64,000 nucleotides of DNA from Bradyrhizobium paxllaeri (GCF_001693515.2 NZ_CP042968.1:1798001-1862000); one strand, 5' to 3'; numbered from the stretch's first letter, positions 36,201 through 44,782 are shown. The notes: generated by a model not told the origin, from the sequence alone. A program made the numbers and translations.

Positions 36201-36727
36201 CGCATGAGCTGACGGAAGCCTTCGCAAAGGGCCTGTTCAAGCTGATGGCCTACAAGGACGAATACGAAGTCGCCCGGCTTTATTCCGACGGCGAGTTCGC
36301 AAAAGCGTTGAAGGAACAGTTCGACGGCGAGGAGGGCGTCAAGGTCAGCCTCGCGCCGCCGCTGCTCGCGTCGCGTGACAAGGTCACGGGCCGTCTGCGC
36401 AAGCGCGAGTTCGGCGGCTGGATCTTCCGCGCGTTCGATATCCTGACCCGGTTCAAGTTCCTGCGCGGCACCGCGTTCGATCCGTTCGGCTACACGGCCG
36501 AGCGGCGGATGGAACGCGCATTGCCGGGCGAATATTCCGCCATGATCTTCCGCCATCTCGGCAGTGCGAAGCCGCAGGATTGGCCACGTCTGGTGACGCT
36601 GGCAAAATCTGCGGAACTTGTTCGCGGCTACGGCCATATAAAGGAAGCTAATGTCGCGAAATACCGCGCGGAGTGCGCGCGGCTGGAGGCCGCGATCGGC
36701 CAACCGGTGGCGCAGGCAGCCGAATAG
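33254..36727 (+). CDS. Indolepyruvate ferredoxin oxidoreductase, fused alpha/beta form
   Basis: A 1157-residue enzyme that converts aryl-pyruvates (and probably related 2-oxo acids) to acyl-CoA with ferredoxin as electron acceptor. The N-terminal part is the Pyr/TPP region (GFISGYRGSPLGMYD), then a TPP-binding region (GIGCHGMALSVPN; TYKILYNDAVAMTGGQPAEGG), a cysteine-rich ferredoxin-type segment near residue 635 (CEGCGDCSSVSNC...CNKDFSCIEGFCP) and the gamma-type domain (ITGIGGTGVITIGALL in the form VTGIGGTGV). All are in one chain, whereas archaeal enzymes split into IorA and IorB. GGAG lies eight bases before ATG 33254. It stands alone. Confidence 0.93.
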   Translation: MALMEVGLDDKYRLDAKRIFLSGTQALVRLPMLQRERDRAAGLNTAGFISGYRGSPLGMYDHALWRAKSFLKQHDIEFAPGLNEDLAATAVWGSQQVGMFPGAKVDGVFGIWYGKGPGVDRSVDALKHANSAGTSKDGGVIALAGDDHGCQSSTLAHQSEQVFAAALMPVVNPATLQDYLDLGILGFALSRYSGCWVGFKAISETVESSASIVSDPDRIRIITPDDFEMPPGGLSIRWPDAPMEQERRLHGPKMQAVAAFARVNHFDRIVLDSKPARLGIMATGKAYLDLRQALADLGITDAEAQALGLRIYKVALTWPLEETGARAFAEGLQDVLVVEEKRGFIEDQLLRILYNVDASKRPSVVGKRDEAGAMLLPSEGELTPTMVAAAVVARLRRLGHRSPALEQRLAKLEAFDRPGEGTGAAKLQRTPYFCSGCPHNTSTKIPEGSRAMAGIGCHGMALSVPNRRTQTISHMGAEGVTWIGQAPFTDEPHVFQNLGDGTYTHSGLLAIRAAAASGVNITYKILYNDAVAMTGGQPAEGGLTVSQIAHQVSAEGAKRLVIVSDDPEKYPSNYFPSGATVHHRRELDAVQRELREVKGLTVLIYDQTCAAEKRRRRKRGLYPDPPKRIFINERVCEGCGDCSSVSNCVSVQPLETEFGRKRRIDQSNCNKDFSCIEGFCPSFVTVHGGKLRKADRTAADPSALFADLPTPAPLALAGPYNILVTGIGGTGVITIGALLGMAAHVEGMACSTLDFTGLSQKNGAVMSHVRIAPTADDLSTVRIAPGNANLILGCDIVVATSVPSLSRAERGVTRAIVNADLLPTASFVINPDIDFEAGTMRESLNEAVSASDLDILDATGLATALMGDSIATNAFMLGFAFQRGAIPLSLEAIMKAIDLNGAAIEMNKLAFSWGRLAAHDLQRVVSAARFKSSGAAPVKRTLEESIAFRAKFLTDYQDEAYSKRYLAEVERVHAAEAKGSPGSHELTEAFAKGLFKLMAYKDEYEVARLYSDGEFAKALKEQFDGEEGVKVSLAPPLLASRDKVTGRLRKREFGGWIFRAFDILTRFKFLRGTAFDPFGYTAERRMERALPGEYSAMIFRHLGSAKPQDWPRLVTLAKSAELVRGYGHIKEANVAKYRAECARLEAAIGQPVAQAAE

Positions 36728-36872
36728 CGGCTGCTCGCTTTGCGTGTGAACTTTTCCACCGCTGACATCACTCACCGGTAACCCTGAGGGCGGAACCGGC
36801 TGGAATTATCCGCACCACTTCCTACATGATGGTTATTCCCCAGTTTGTTGAGTCGGTTTCACGAGGCCCGCG

Positions 36873-37271
36873 ATGGTCCTGAAGAATGCTATTGCCGCAG
36901 CACTTTGCACGGCGCTCCTGATATCGGGCAGCGCCGCGCTGGCGGACGAGTATCGCGCCGGCGAACTGTTCAGCCTCGATCCTTCGACGGCTTTGCTTTC
37001 GCCGAAGCGGCTCGGCCCGGAGACGCAATTCGCGCCGGTTAGAATCGAAGCCAGGACCGACCGCAGGCCGGTGAGGACGGAGCGCGTGGTTGCCCGTAAA
37101 ACTCCGGAGCGCAAGGCCCATGTTGCGCAGGAGCGCGTGGAGAAGCCGCGCGGTGCGGCCCGCGCCCAGCTGGCGCGCCGTCATAGCAATCCGCTCGACG
37201 CGCAGGCCCGCGACACGCGGATTCAGACCTGGCCGTGCAGATCCGGCGCCATCTGCGGCTGGCAGAATTAA
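36873..37271 (+). CDS. Secreted basic hypothetical protein
   Basis: A 132-residue product. A signal peptide (AIAAALCTALLISGSAALA) is followed by a mature part rich in Arg, Ala and Pro (RTDRRPVRTERVVARKTPER), ending with a two-cysteine tail (WPCRSGAICGWQN) that could form a disulphide. GAGG lies upstream of ATG 36873. No family recognised. A palindromic repeat follows its stop codon. Confidence 0.72.
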   Translation: MVLKNAIAAALCTALLISGSAALADEYRAGELFSLDPSTALLSPKRLGPETQFAPVRIEARTDRRPVRTERVVARKTPERKAHVAQERVEKPRGAARAQLARRHSNPLDAQARDTRIQTWPCRSGAICGWQN

Positions 37272-37283
37272 TTCGTAACTGCC

Positions 37284-37404
37284 GTAGGGTGGGCAAAGCC
37301 ACCGGGTCGCGCGAATGCGCGCCCGATGACAGGCTCCGCGTGCCCACCATTCACGAACACGTTCGCGGACAGATGGTGGGCACGCTGCGCTTTGCCCACC
37401 CTAC
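37284..37404. repeat. Palindromic intergenic repeat, family B (long copy)
   Basis: GTAGGGTGGGCAAAG mirrored by CTTTGCCCACCCTAC, with inner arms GTGCCCACCAT / ATGGTGGGCAC as in the copy at 29057-29140. This copy has a longer centre (about 60 bases) containing further small palindromes. Confidence 0.87.
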
Positions 37405-37502
37405 AAACCTACGATTCCACGTCATCCACCTGTCGTAAAAGCTTCAGCCGCGTATCAAATTCAACGGGCACACCTTCGTCGTGATTCGACGAGGGTGCTT
37501 CG

Positions 37503-39083
37503 ATGCCGATTGCGATACGCGCCGGGCAAAGCCTGAACCGGCGTCAATTATTGGTTCGCTCCGCCGCAACAGGCGCCGTCGCCGGTCTCGGCAGCCTCGC
37601 CAGACCCTATCTCAGCCGCGCGGCGGATCGGCCGCTCATCACGAGCGGCATTCAATCGGGCGACGTCTCGGCTGACTCCGGCGTGATCTGGGCCCGCGCC
37701 GACCGCGCCGCACGGATGCATGTCGAGTGTTCAACGGCCGAGAACTTCAGGACCATCATCGGCGCGGCTTCGGCCGATGCCTTGCCGGCGAGTGATTTCA
37801 CCTCGAAGGTTCTGCTCGACGACCTGCCCTCGGGGCAGGACATCTTCTATCGCGTTCGGTTTGAAAGCATCGACACGTCGGGACTGGCCGGCGAGGCGCA
37901 GCTCGGGCATTTCCGCACCGCGCCCGCCGCACGGAGCAACGTATCGTTCGCCTGGTCGGGCGACACGACGGGGCAGGGCTGGGGCATCGACGAAAGCCGT
38001 GGCGGGATGCGGACTTACCGGACTATGCTCGACAACCGTCCGGACTTCTTCATCCATTCCGGCGACCACATCTATGCGGACTGTCCGGTGGAGCGGGAAT
38101 TGAAACTGCCCGATGGCGGGGTGTGGCGAAATATTATCACCGAGGAAAAGTCCGTCGTCGCTCAAACCCTCGAACAGTTTCGCGGCAACTACAAATACAA
38201 CTGGCTCGACCGGAACTTTCGCGCCTTCCATGCCGCCGTGCCCCTGTTCGCGCAATGGGACGATCACGAGGTCACCAACGACTGGGCGCCGGTCGGCACC
38301 GCCGACGAGACCGGGTACGCCGAGGACGGCTCCTCGCTTCTGGTGGCGCGGGCGCGCCGTGCCTTCCATGAATTCATGCCGATGCGCGCGCGACCTGCGC
38401 AGGAGGACGGCCGCATCTATCGCAAGATCGGCTACGGCCCGCTGCTCGACGTATTCATGATCGACATGCGCAGCTACCGCGATTCCACCTTCAACAAGCG
38501 CGACGACTGTAGCGACACCTGTATCCTCGGCCCGGCGCAACTGGCCTGGCTGAAGCGCGAGCTGGTGTCATCCGACGCGACCTGGAAAGTGATTGCCGCC
38601 GACATGCCGATCGGCCTGATCAGCGAGGACGCGATTGCACTCGGCGACGGGCCGCCGGAGCGGCGCGAGCACGAGATCGCTGATCTCCTGTCGTTCATGA
38701 AGCGCGCCGGCATCCGCAACACGGTGTGGCTGACCGCCGACATGCATTACACCGCGGCGCATCATTACGATCCGAACCGCGCCACTTATCAGGATTTCGA
38801 ACCGTTCTGGGAGTTCGTCTCCGGCCCGCTGCATGCCGGCACCTGGGCGCCGGCTCCGCTCGACAATACGTTCGGGCCGAAAGCGGTGTTCCAAAAGGGC
38901 TGCAGCGGCGAGAATCTCGCGCCATGCTTCGGGATGCAGTTCTTCGGCCGCGTCGATATCGACGGCAAGACCGAAGTGATGACCGTGACGCTAAAGGATG
39001 TCGACAACCGCGACCTCTGGTCGGTCGACATCGAGCCCCGTCCTGATGCGCGGCCGGGCCAGATCATGGCGCAGCATATCTGA
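37503..39083 (+). CDS. phoD: PhoD-family alkaline phosphatase / phosphodiesterase
   Basis: A 526-residue secreted phosphatase. A twin-arginine leader (NRRQLLVRSAATG) ends at ARPYLSRAA. The N-terminal PhoD domain follows (SGVIWARADRAARMHVE), then the metallophosphatase core with FAWSGDTTGQ, FIHSGDHIYAD, QWDDHEVTNDW and TADMHYTAAHHY, which carry the metal ligands. It probably frees phosphate from phosphoesters in the periplasm. I saw no clear Pho box. Monocistronic. Confidence 0.9.
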   Translation: MPIAIRAGQSLNRRQLLVRSAATGAVAGLGSLARPYLSRAADRPLITSGIQSGDVSADSGVIWARADRAARMHVECSTAENFRTIIGAASADALPASDFTSKVLLDDLPSGQDIFYRVRFESIDTSGLAGEAQLGHFRTAPAARSNVSFAWSGDTTGQGWGIDESRGGMRTYRTMLDNRPDFFIHSGDHIYADCPVERELKLPDGGVWRNIITEEKSVVAQTLEQFRGNYKYNWLDRNFRAFHAAVPLFAQWDDHEVTNDWAPVGTADETGYAEDGSSLLVARARRAFHEFMPMRARPAQEDGRIYRKIGYGPLLDVFMIDMRSYRDSTFNKRDDCSDTCILGPAQLAWLKRELVSSDATWKVIAADMPIGLISEDAIALGDGPPERREHEIADLLSFMKRAGIRNTVWLTADMHYTAAHHYDPNRATYQDFEPFWEFVSGPLHAGTWAPAPLDNTFGPKAVFQKGCSGENLAPCFGMQFFGRVDIDGKTEVMTVTLKDVDNRDLWSVDIEPRPDARPGQIMAQHI

Positions 39084-39232
39084 CGCCTTCGATCGGGCGA
39101 CCCGCGGCACGGAAATCCCGGCAAACTTCCATGTTCGTGCCGCATAGTTCGGCCAGGCTCTGTCGCCCTACCGACACGTTGGCTAAAAAAACAACTCGAA
39201 ATTGCGTGTCGTTTCTTGAAGGAGGCGTTGCG

Positions 39233-39715
39233 GTGGCGCACAATTCGCCTGTCCCTCCCGACCGGAGCGCTGCCATGTTTGTCGCCGAGAGCAAGCGCCT
39301 GACGCATCAGGGCGCGAAGATGATCATGGCGACGGCGCTGGAACTGGCCGGTCAGGCCAAGATCGCGATCTCCTGTGCCATCGTCGATGCCGGCGGGCAC
39401 GTGATCCTGATCGAACGAATGGACGGCGGCCGCTTCCACACCGTGCACTCCTCGACCACCAAGGCAGTGTGTGCCGCGTCAAATCGGCGTCCGACCACGG
39501 CCAAGGGCGCGGCCGGCCAGGACCTCGACGTGGCCCACGCGATCGGACTTGCACTCGCGGCCGGACCGGAACGGTGGACGGCGATGGAAGGCGGCGTGCC
39601 GGTGCTGGTCGACCGCGAATGTGTCGGCGGCGTCGGCGTGAGCGGCGGCGACTGGGAGACCGATTTGCGGATCGCCAAGCTAGCCGTCGAGTCGATCGGC
39701 GCGAAATGGGAATGA
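39233..39715 (+). CDS. GlcG/HbpS-family protein (haem-degrading/cobalamin-adenosyltransferase-like fold)
   Basis: A 160-residue protein of the GlcG/HbpS family: AISCAIVDAGGHVILIERMDG, STTKAVCAASNRRPT, GGVPVLVDRECVGGVGVSGG. Members bind haem or occur in glycolate and related catabolic operons, function often unknown. GTG 39233 is chosen because AAGGAGG lies seven bases upstream; the track-length frame back to 39131 has no such signal. It starts a probable operon with the Gfo/Idh/MocA and Bug genes. Confidence 0.85.
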   Translation: MAHNSPVPPDRSAAMFVAESKRLTHQGAKMIMATALELAGQAKIAISCAIVDAGGHVILIERMDGGRFHTVHSSTTKAVCAASNRRPTTAKGAAGQDLDVAHAIGLALAAGPERWTAMEGGVPVLVDRECVGGVGVSGGDWETDLRIAKLAVESIGAKWE

Positions 39716-39754
39716 TATCGCAGGGACCGAAGCCGGTCCCGGGAGGGCAAAGTG

Positions 39755-40771
39755 ATGGGTGCCGATCCGCTCCGCGTGGCCTGTGTCGGGATGGGATGGT
39801 GGTCCGACGTTTTGGCGGATGCGATTCAGCGCTCGGGCAAGCTCGAGATCCGCGGCTGCTACACTAGGTCCGAAGAAAAGCGCAAAAGCTTCGCGGCAAA
39901 GTATCGCTGCCGGCCGGCCGAGAGTTACGAGGCGCTGCTGGCCGATCCCGAGATCGAGGCGATCATCAATACCACGCCGAACGACGTGCATCTGGCGACG
40001 ACCTGTGCGGCCGCTGCCGCCGGCAAGCACGTCTTTCTGGACAAACCGATTGCCAACAGCATCGTGGACGGCCGCGCCATCACCGATGCCTGCCGCAAGG
40101 CCGGCGTGGTGCTGGCGCTCGGCTATCAGCGGCGGCGCGAGAGCCATTTCCGCCACGTCAGGCGAGAGATCGACGCTGGCCGGTTCGGCAAGCTCGTCAA
40201 CGCCGAGGCGAATATCAGCCGCGACCGACTCGGCAAGATCGATCTCACCTCCTGGCGCTACCAGGCCGCGGGTATGCCGGGCGGCGTGATGCTGCAGATC
40301 GGGATCCACTACATCGATGTGCTCGCCTACCTGATCGGGCCGGTCCATGCGGTGCGTGCGCAGTCGGCGCAACTGGTGCTGCCCGGCGACAATCCTGATG
40401 TCGCCAGCCTGATCCTGCAGCATGAGAACGGCGCGCTCTCGACGCTGAACGCAAGCTACGCCTCGGCGTCGGAATATTACCTGATGAACGTCTACGGCAA
40501 GGAGATGACGGCGTTCTATGATCTGCACCATGGGCTGCGGCTGCTCAAGCGCGGCGAAAGCCAGCCGGTCGCGGTGCCCTGCGAAAGTAACGACACCCTC
40601 GTCGAGGAACTCGAGGAGTTCGCCGCGGCGGCGCGCGGGCAGGGCCAACATGAAGTCGGGGGCGAGGAGGCGACGCGATCGCTCGCGGTGGTACGCGCCG
40701 GCATCGTTTCGGCGCGCGAGGGGCGTTCGGTCGAGGTCGCGGAAATACTGAACGGTGACGGAAAAATGTGA
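39755..40771 (+). CDS. Gfo/Idh/MocA-family oxidoreductase
   Basis: A 338-residue NAD(P)-dependent dehydrogenase. The nucleotide fold begins VACVGMGWWSDVLADAI, followed by the conserved HVFLDKPIANS with the Glu/Asp-Lys-Pro motif and the C-terminal domain (GGVMLQIGIHYIDVLAYLIG) with the catalytic His. GGGAGGG lies seven bases before ATG 39755; a GTG one codon earlier is also possible. Acts on sugars, inositols or similar polyols. Between HbpS-like and Bug genes in a likely uptake and catabolism operon. Confidence 0.88.
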   Translation: MGADPLRVACVGMGWWSDVLADAIQRSGKLEIRGCYTRSEEKRKSFAAKYRCRPAESYEALLADPEIEAIINTTPNDVHLATTCAAAAAGKHVFLDKPIANSIVDGRAITDACRKAGVVLALGYQRRRESHFRHVRREIDAGRFGKLVNAEANISRDRLGKIDLTSWRYQAAGMPGGVMLQIGIHYIDVLAYLIGPVHAVRAQSAQLVLPGDNPDVASLILQHENGALSTLNASYASASEYYLMNVYGKEMTAFYDLHHGLRLLKRGESQPVAVPCESNDTLVEELEEFAAAARGQGQHEVGGEEATRSLAVVRAGIVSAREGRSVEVAEILNGDGKM

Positions 40772-40801
40772 CGGCGCAGCAGCAGGACAGGAGCGCGCGT
40801 T

Positions 40802-41785
40802 ATGAAACCTGGTACGAGCGTCTGGAAAGTTTTCGCGGTTGCGATGCTGTTCGTCGGCATCGCCGGGCAGGCAGGTGCGCAGGACTATCCCTCCAGAGCG
40901 ATCACGGTGGTCGTGCCGTTCCCGCCCGGAGGCGCCAGCGACGTGGTGGCGCGCATCGTCACCAATCAGATGTCGAAGATCCTCGGGCAATCCATCGTCA
41001 TCGAGAATGTCAGCGGCGCCGGCGGCACCGTCGGCAGCGCGCGCGTCGCCTCTGCCGCCCCCGACGGCTATACCCTGCTTGCCGCGGCGATGGGCTCGCA
41101 TGTCGCCGCTCCCGTGCTGACGCCGAACCTCAAATACGATCCGGTTACCGATTTCGTGCCGATCGGGTTCACCGCCCATTCCCCGGCGATCGTTATCGCG
41201 CGGAAGGATTTTCCGGCCAACGACCTGAAGGAGTTCGTCGCAACCCTTCGGCAGCGGGGCGACACGGTGAAGCAGGCGCATGGCGGCATCGGCGCGTCCT
41301 CGCATATGGCGTGTCTGCTGTTCACCGCGGAAATCGGCGCGAAGCCGGCGCTCGTTGCCTATCGCGGCTCAGGCCCGGCCTTGAATGATCTGGTCGGCGG
41401 GCACGTCGATTTCATGTGCGAGCAATCGGTCAGCGTCGCCGAGTCGGTTCTGGCCGGCTCGGTCAGGGCCTTCGCCGTCTCGGCCGCGAAACGACTCGAA
41501 AACCTGCCGAATGTTCCGACCGCCGGCGAAGCGGGCATCGGCTATCAGATGAGCGTCTGGGCCGGACTGTTTGCGCCGAAAGGCGTTTCGCCTGAAATCA
41601 TCGCCCGGCTTTCCGAAGCGCTCGACAAAGCGCTTGATGAGGCGGCCGTGCGCGAACGGATTGCCCAGCTCGGTGGCTCGATCCCGGCCAAGGACGAACG
41701 CAACCCGGCTACCTTCGACCGGTTTGTCCGGTCCGAGATCGCACGCTGGTCACCCATTCTTGCTGCGGCCGGATCGGGGAAGTGA
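40802..41785 (+). CDS. Bug-family solute-binding protein (tripartite tricarboxylate transporter type)
   Basis: A 327-residue periplasmic binding protein. Signal peptide VFAVAMLFVGIAGQAGAQ, then DYPSRAITVVVPFPPGGASDVVARI, a Bug hallmark (positions about 40884-40960), and SAAPDGYTLLAAAMG. Bug proteins bind carboxylates and other small organics for TctAB permeases, but no TctA or TctB gene is nearby. It follows the Gfo/Idh/MocA gene by 30 bases, so it probably binds the substrate or a precursor of that enzyme. Confidence 0.9.
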   Translation: MKPGTSVWKVFAVAMLFVGIAGQAGAQDYPSRAITVVVPFPPGGASDVVARIVTNQMSKILGQSIVIENVSGAGGTVGSARVASAAPDGYTLLAAAMGSHVAAPVLTPNLKYDPVTDFVPIGFTAHSPAIVIARKDFPANDLKEFVATLRQRGDTVKQAHGGIGASSHMACLLFTAEIGAKPALVAYRGSGPALNDLVGGHVDFMCEQSVSVAESVLAGSVRAFAVSAAKRLENLPNVPTAGEAGIGYQMSVWAGLFAPKGVSPEIIARLSEALDKALDEAAVRERIAQLGGSIPAKDERNPATFDRFVRSEIARWSPILAAAGSGK

Positions 41786-41837
41786 GGCGTCGCACGCGAA
41801 CCTGCGATTGTAGGTTAGTGCGCCACATGAAGTGGGC

Positions 41838-41966
41838 TCAGGGCGTCACCGCGAGATAGCCGCCCACCACCAGCAGCACGGAGAGCGTCACTACCACGCC
41901 AAGTACAGCGGCGATGATCGCGGGCAGTTCATGGGAATCCAGCCATTGTCGCAACGCCCTTACCAT
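41838..41966 (-). CDS. Small single-helix membrane protein
   Basis: A 42-residue ORF not obvious at usual length cut-offs: ATG 41966 (complement) to TGA 41838-41840. The start MVRALRQWLDSHELP is amphipathic and positively charged, followed by about 22 hydrophobic residues (AIIAAVLGVVVTLSVLLVVG) and a short tail GYLAVTP. AGGGG lies four bases upstream. The clean topology (positive-inside, then membrane helix) makes it a good candidate for a real small membrane protein. No family recognised. Confidence 0.55.
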   Translation of the reverse strand: MVRALRQWLDSHELPAIIAAVLGVVVTLSVLLVVGGYLAVTP

Positions 41967-42098
41967 CGCACCCCTGTCTTGATTTGCCCAGCGCCCTGCG
42001 CGCAAACTATTCAATAGCGGCCTATTCCACTCAATGAAATACCGTTGAGGCGGCTTTCGTTACGCACGCGGCGCTTTTTCCTTTCCGGGAGAGCCATC

Positions 42099-42917
42099 AT
42101 GGAACATCTGCAAACCCAGGGTATCAGCCTGCCGAAGCTTGGTCTCGGCACCTTCCGCATGCAGGGCGATGCCTGCCGCGCGGCCGTGGAGGGCGGGCTG
42201 GCGTTGGGCTACCGGCATATCGACACCGCCGAGATGTACGATAATGAGGAGGCCGTGGGTGCCGCGATTGCGGCCTCGCGCGTTCCCCGCAGGAACCTGC
42301 ATGTCACCACAAAAGTCTGGAACGAAAACCTGGCGCCGGATGCGCTCCGCCGGGCGTTCGATACTTCGTTGAAAAAACTCCGGCTCGACCATGTCGACCT
42401 CTATCTGGTGCACTGGCCGGCGCCCAATATGAACCTGCCCGAGATCTTCGAAACGCTGATGCGGCTGAAGGAGGACGGCCGCACCCGCGCCATCGGCGTG
42501 GCCAATTTCAACATTGCGCTCGTCAAGACGGTGATCGAGGAGATCGGGGCGCCGATCGCCTGCAATCAGGTCGAATACCATGTGATGCTGGATCAGACGC
42601 GGCTTCGCCAATTTCTCACTGCGAAATCGATACCGCTGATCGCCTATTCACCGCTGGCCAAGGGCCTTGCGGCTTCCGACGCAGCGCTCGCCGCGATCGG
42701 GCGCAAGCACAACGCCAGCGCCGCGCAGGTTGCACTGAAATGGCTGCTCGATCAGGATGGCGTTGCCGCGATCCCGAAGGCGTCGCGCGCGGAAAGCCAA
42801 CGAGCCAATCTCGACGCGCTGAAGCTGAGGCTCGACGACGCGGACCGGAAAGCGATCGCGGGCTTGCCGAAAGACAAACGGTGTGTAAATCCGGGCTATG
42901 CGCCGGCCTGGGATTGA
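42099..42917 (+). CDS. Aldo/keto reductase
   Basis: A 272-residue NADPH-dependent reductase of the 2,5-diketogluconate-reductase-like group (DkgA/B). The tetrad is visible: Asp and Tyr in IDTAEMYDNE, Lys in VTTKVWNE and His in YLVHWPAP. Cofactor-binding IPKASRAESQRANLDAL is near the C-terminus. ATG 42099 has GGGAGAG five bases upstream, better than the track start at 42045. Reduces aldehydes or ketones; physiological substrate unknown. Confidence 0.9.
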   Translation: MEHLQTQGISLPKLGLGTFRMQGDACRAAVEGGLALGYRHIDTAEMYDNEEAVGAAIAASRVPRRNLHVTTKVWNENLAPDALRRAFDTSLKKLRLDHVDLYLVHWPAPNMNLPEIFETLMRLKEDGRTRAIGVANFNIALVKTVIEEIGAPIACNQVEYHVMLDQTRLRQFLTAKSIPLIAYSPLAKGLAASDAALAAIGRKHNASAAQVALKWLLDQDGVAAIPKASRAESQRANLDALKLRLDDADRKAIAGLPKDKRCVNPGYAPAWD

Positions 42918-43017
42918 TGCCGGTTCTTGCCTTTTCCGCTGGCCGGAATTCGGGTTTTCGCTACACACGGGCGCGGCCCCAGTCCATACTGGATCGCATC
43001 AAAGGGAGGTCTTTCTA

Positions 43018-44190
43018 ATGCGTGAAGCTGTCATCGTTTCCTACGCTCGTACGGGGCTGGCAAAGTCCGGCCGCGGCGGGTTCAACATCACCCCGCCGAT
43101 GTCGCTGGCGGCCCATGCCATCAAGCACGCCGTGGATCGCGCCGGCGTCGACAAGGAATATGTCGAGGACTGCTATCTCGGCAATTGCGCGCATGGCGCG
43201 CCGAATATCGGCCGCCAGGCCGCATTGCTCGCCGGCCTGCCGAAGTCGACCGCCGGCGTCTCGGTCAACCGCTTCTGCTCGTCGGGCCTGCAGACCATCG
43301 CAATGGCCGCCAATTCGATCCGCTCTGATGGTGCCGACTGCATCGTGGCCGGCGGCGTCGAGAGCATCTCGATCCCCGGCGGTGGCTCGCCCAAGGAATC
43401 GATCGATCCCGAGCTGCTCAAGGTCGCGCCCGACATCTTCATGGCGATGATCGACACCGCCGATATCGTCGCCGAGCGCTACAAGCTCAGCCGCGAATAT
43501 CAGGACGAGTATTCGCTGGAATCGCAGCGTCGCATGGCGGCTGCGCAACAGGCCAACAAGTTCAAGGACGAAATCGTCCCGATGAAGACCAAGATGAAGG
43601 TGGTCGACAAGGCGACGAAGGCGGAATCGATCGTCGACTACGTCGTCGACCGCGACGAGTGCAACCGGCCGGAAACGACCCTTGAAGGCCTTGCCAAGCT
43701 CGAGCCGGTGAAGGGCCCCGGCAAATACGTCACCGCCGGCAACGCCAGCCAGCTTTCCGACGGTGCCGCCGCCGTGGTGCTGATGGAAGCCAAGGATGCG
43801 GAAAAGCGCGGCCTCAACCCGCTGGGCCGTTTCGTCGCCTGGGCCTCCGCGGGCTGCGAGCCTGATGAGATGGGCATCGGCCCGATCTACGCCGTGCCGA
43901 AGCTGTTGAAGCGCCATGGCCTGAAGATCGACGACATCGATCTCTGGGAGCTCAACGAAGCCTTCGCCAGCCAGTGCCTCTATTCGCGCGACAAGCTCGG
44001 CATCGATCCCGAGAAGTATAACGTCAATGGCGGCTCGATCGCGATCGGTCATCCCTTCGGCATGACCGGCGCGCGTCTCACCGGCCACATCCTGCAGGAA
44101 GGCCGCCGGCGCAAGGCCAAGTGGGGCGTCGTCACGATGTGCATCGGCGGCGGCCAGGGCGGCGCAGGCCTGTTCGAGATCTATAGCTGA
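43018..44190 (+). CDS. Acetyl-CoA acyltransferase / thiolase family protein
   Basis: A 390-residue thiolase. Catalytic Cys87 is in VNRFCSSGLQTIA, the His in GGSIAIGHPFGMTGAR and the second Cys in VTMCIGGGQGGAG; LWELNEAFASQ is also typical. It cleaves 3-ketoacyl-CoA or condenses two acyl-CoAs. AAAGGGAGG lies upstream of ATG 43018; the frame runs back to 42898 only as an open shadow. A bidirectional terminator follows. Confidence 0.92.
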   Translation: MREAVIVSYARTGLAKSGRGGFNITPPMSLAAHAIKHAVDRAGVDKEYVEDCYLGNCAHGAPNIGRQAALLAGLPKSTAGVSVNRFCSSGLQTIAMAANSIRSDGADCIVAGGVESISIPGGGSPKESIDPELLKVAPDIFMAMIDTADIVAERYKLSREYQDEYSLESQRRMAAAQQANKFKDEIVPMKTKMKVVDKATKAESIVDYVVDRDECNRPETTLEGLAKLEPVKGPGKYVTAGNASQLSDGAAAVVLMEAKDAEKRGLNPLGRFVAWASAGCEPDEMGIGPIYAVPKLLKRHGLKIDDIDLWELNEAFASQCLYSRDKLGIDPEKYNVNGGSIAIGHPFGMTGARLTGHILQEGRRRKAKWGVVTMCIGGGQGGAGLFEIYS

Positions 44191-44216
44191 GCTGAAGCTT
44201 CCAGCGTGCAACAAAG

Positions 44217-44242
44217 AAAATGGCTCCGCGAGGAGCCATTTT
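44217..44242. terminator. Bidirectional intrinsic terminator
   Basis: Eleven perfect base pairs (AAAATGGCTCC with GGAGCCATTTT) around a GCGA loop, with A-rich and T-rich flanks on either side. It lies between the convergent thiolase and His-rich genes and can end both transcripts. Confidence 0.87.
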
Positions 44243-44258
44243 CCATTTCAGGTCGGTC

Positions 44259-44486
44259 TCAGTAGCGATACTTCTTGATGACCACGGTCCTGTCGCGATG
44301 ACCATGCCGCCATCCACGGTGCCACCCGCGGTCGCGCCTGAATTCAGCCCGCGCGCCGTGGTGGGGGTGGTGGTGGTGGTGATGATAACCGCGCTTCTTG
44401 ATGATGACCGTCTCGGCGCTTGCGATCGACGGCGCCGCGATGACGAGCGCGCCGAGTGCAGCGACGATATATGCAAGCCTTTTCAT
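44259..44486 (-). CDS. Small secreted His-rich protein
   Basis: A 75-residue product with a signal peptide (IVAALGALVIAAPSIASA). The mature 50 residues begin ETVIIKKRGY, carry a run of six His followed by PHHG, continue RGWHRGWRHGHRDR and end TVVIKKYRY, so a TVxIKK motif flanks the His/Arg-rich centre on both sides. A periplasmic metal-binding role is plausible but not shown. No named family. Confidence 0.7.
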   Translation of the reverse strand: MKRLAYIVAALGALVIAAPSIASAETVIIKKRGYHHHHHHPHHGARAEFRRDRGWHRGWRHGHRDRTVVIKKYRY

Positions 44487-44782
44487 TCCAATTCTCCTCC
44501 AATTGAGCTGACGTAAAACCTCACATCGCGAAGAACGTTCCGGCGGAACTTGAAGAGAATTCTGAACGGTTGTTCAGGCTCGCGCGTGGCGCGCTTCCGC
44601 TGAACTTTCGGATGAGGACGCATAGCGAGCTGTATGCCGCCTGGCGTGATGCGCCGGTTTGCCCACTCTGGGATCATTGGCCTCATTGCCGCTGCCGCGT
44701 GGGCGATGCGCGCCCTGCTTGCGGAAGGCCGCAGCCGGGCGCATCATCGTCCGATAAAATAATTATCAGGGGGAGCGCTGCG

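Noticed and set aside
44350..44400. Simple-sequence CAT/GGT repeat near 44360
   Set aside because: It is just the coding sequence of the poly-His run in the small secreted protein.
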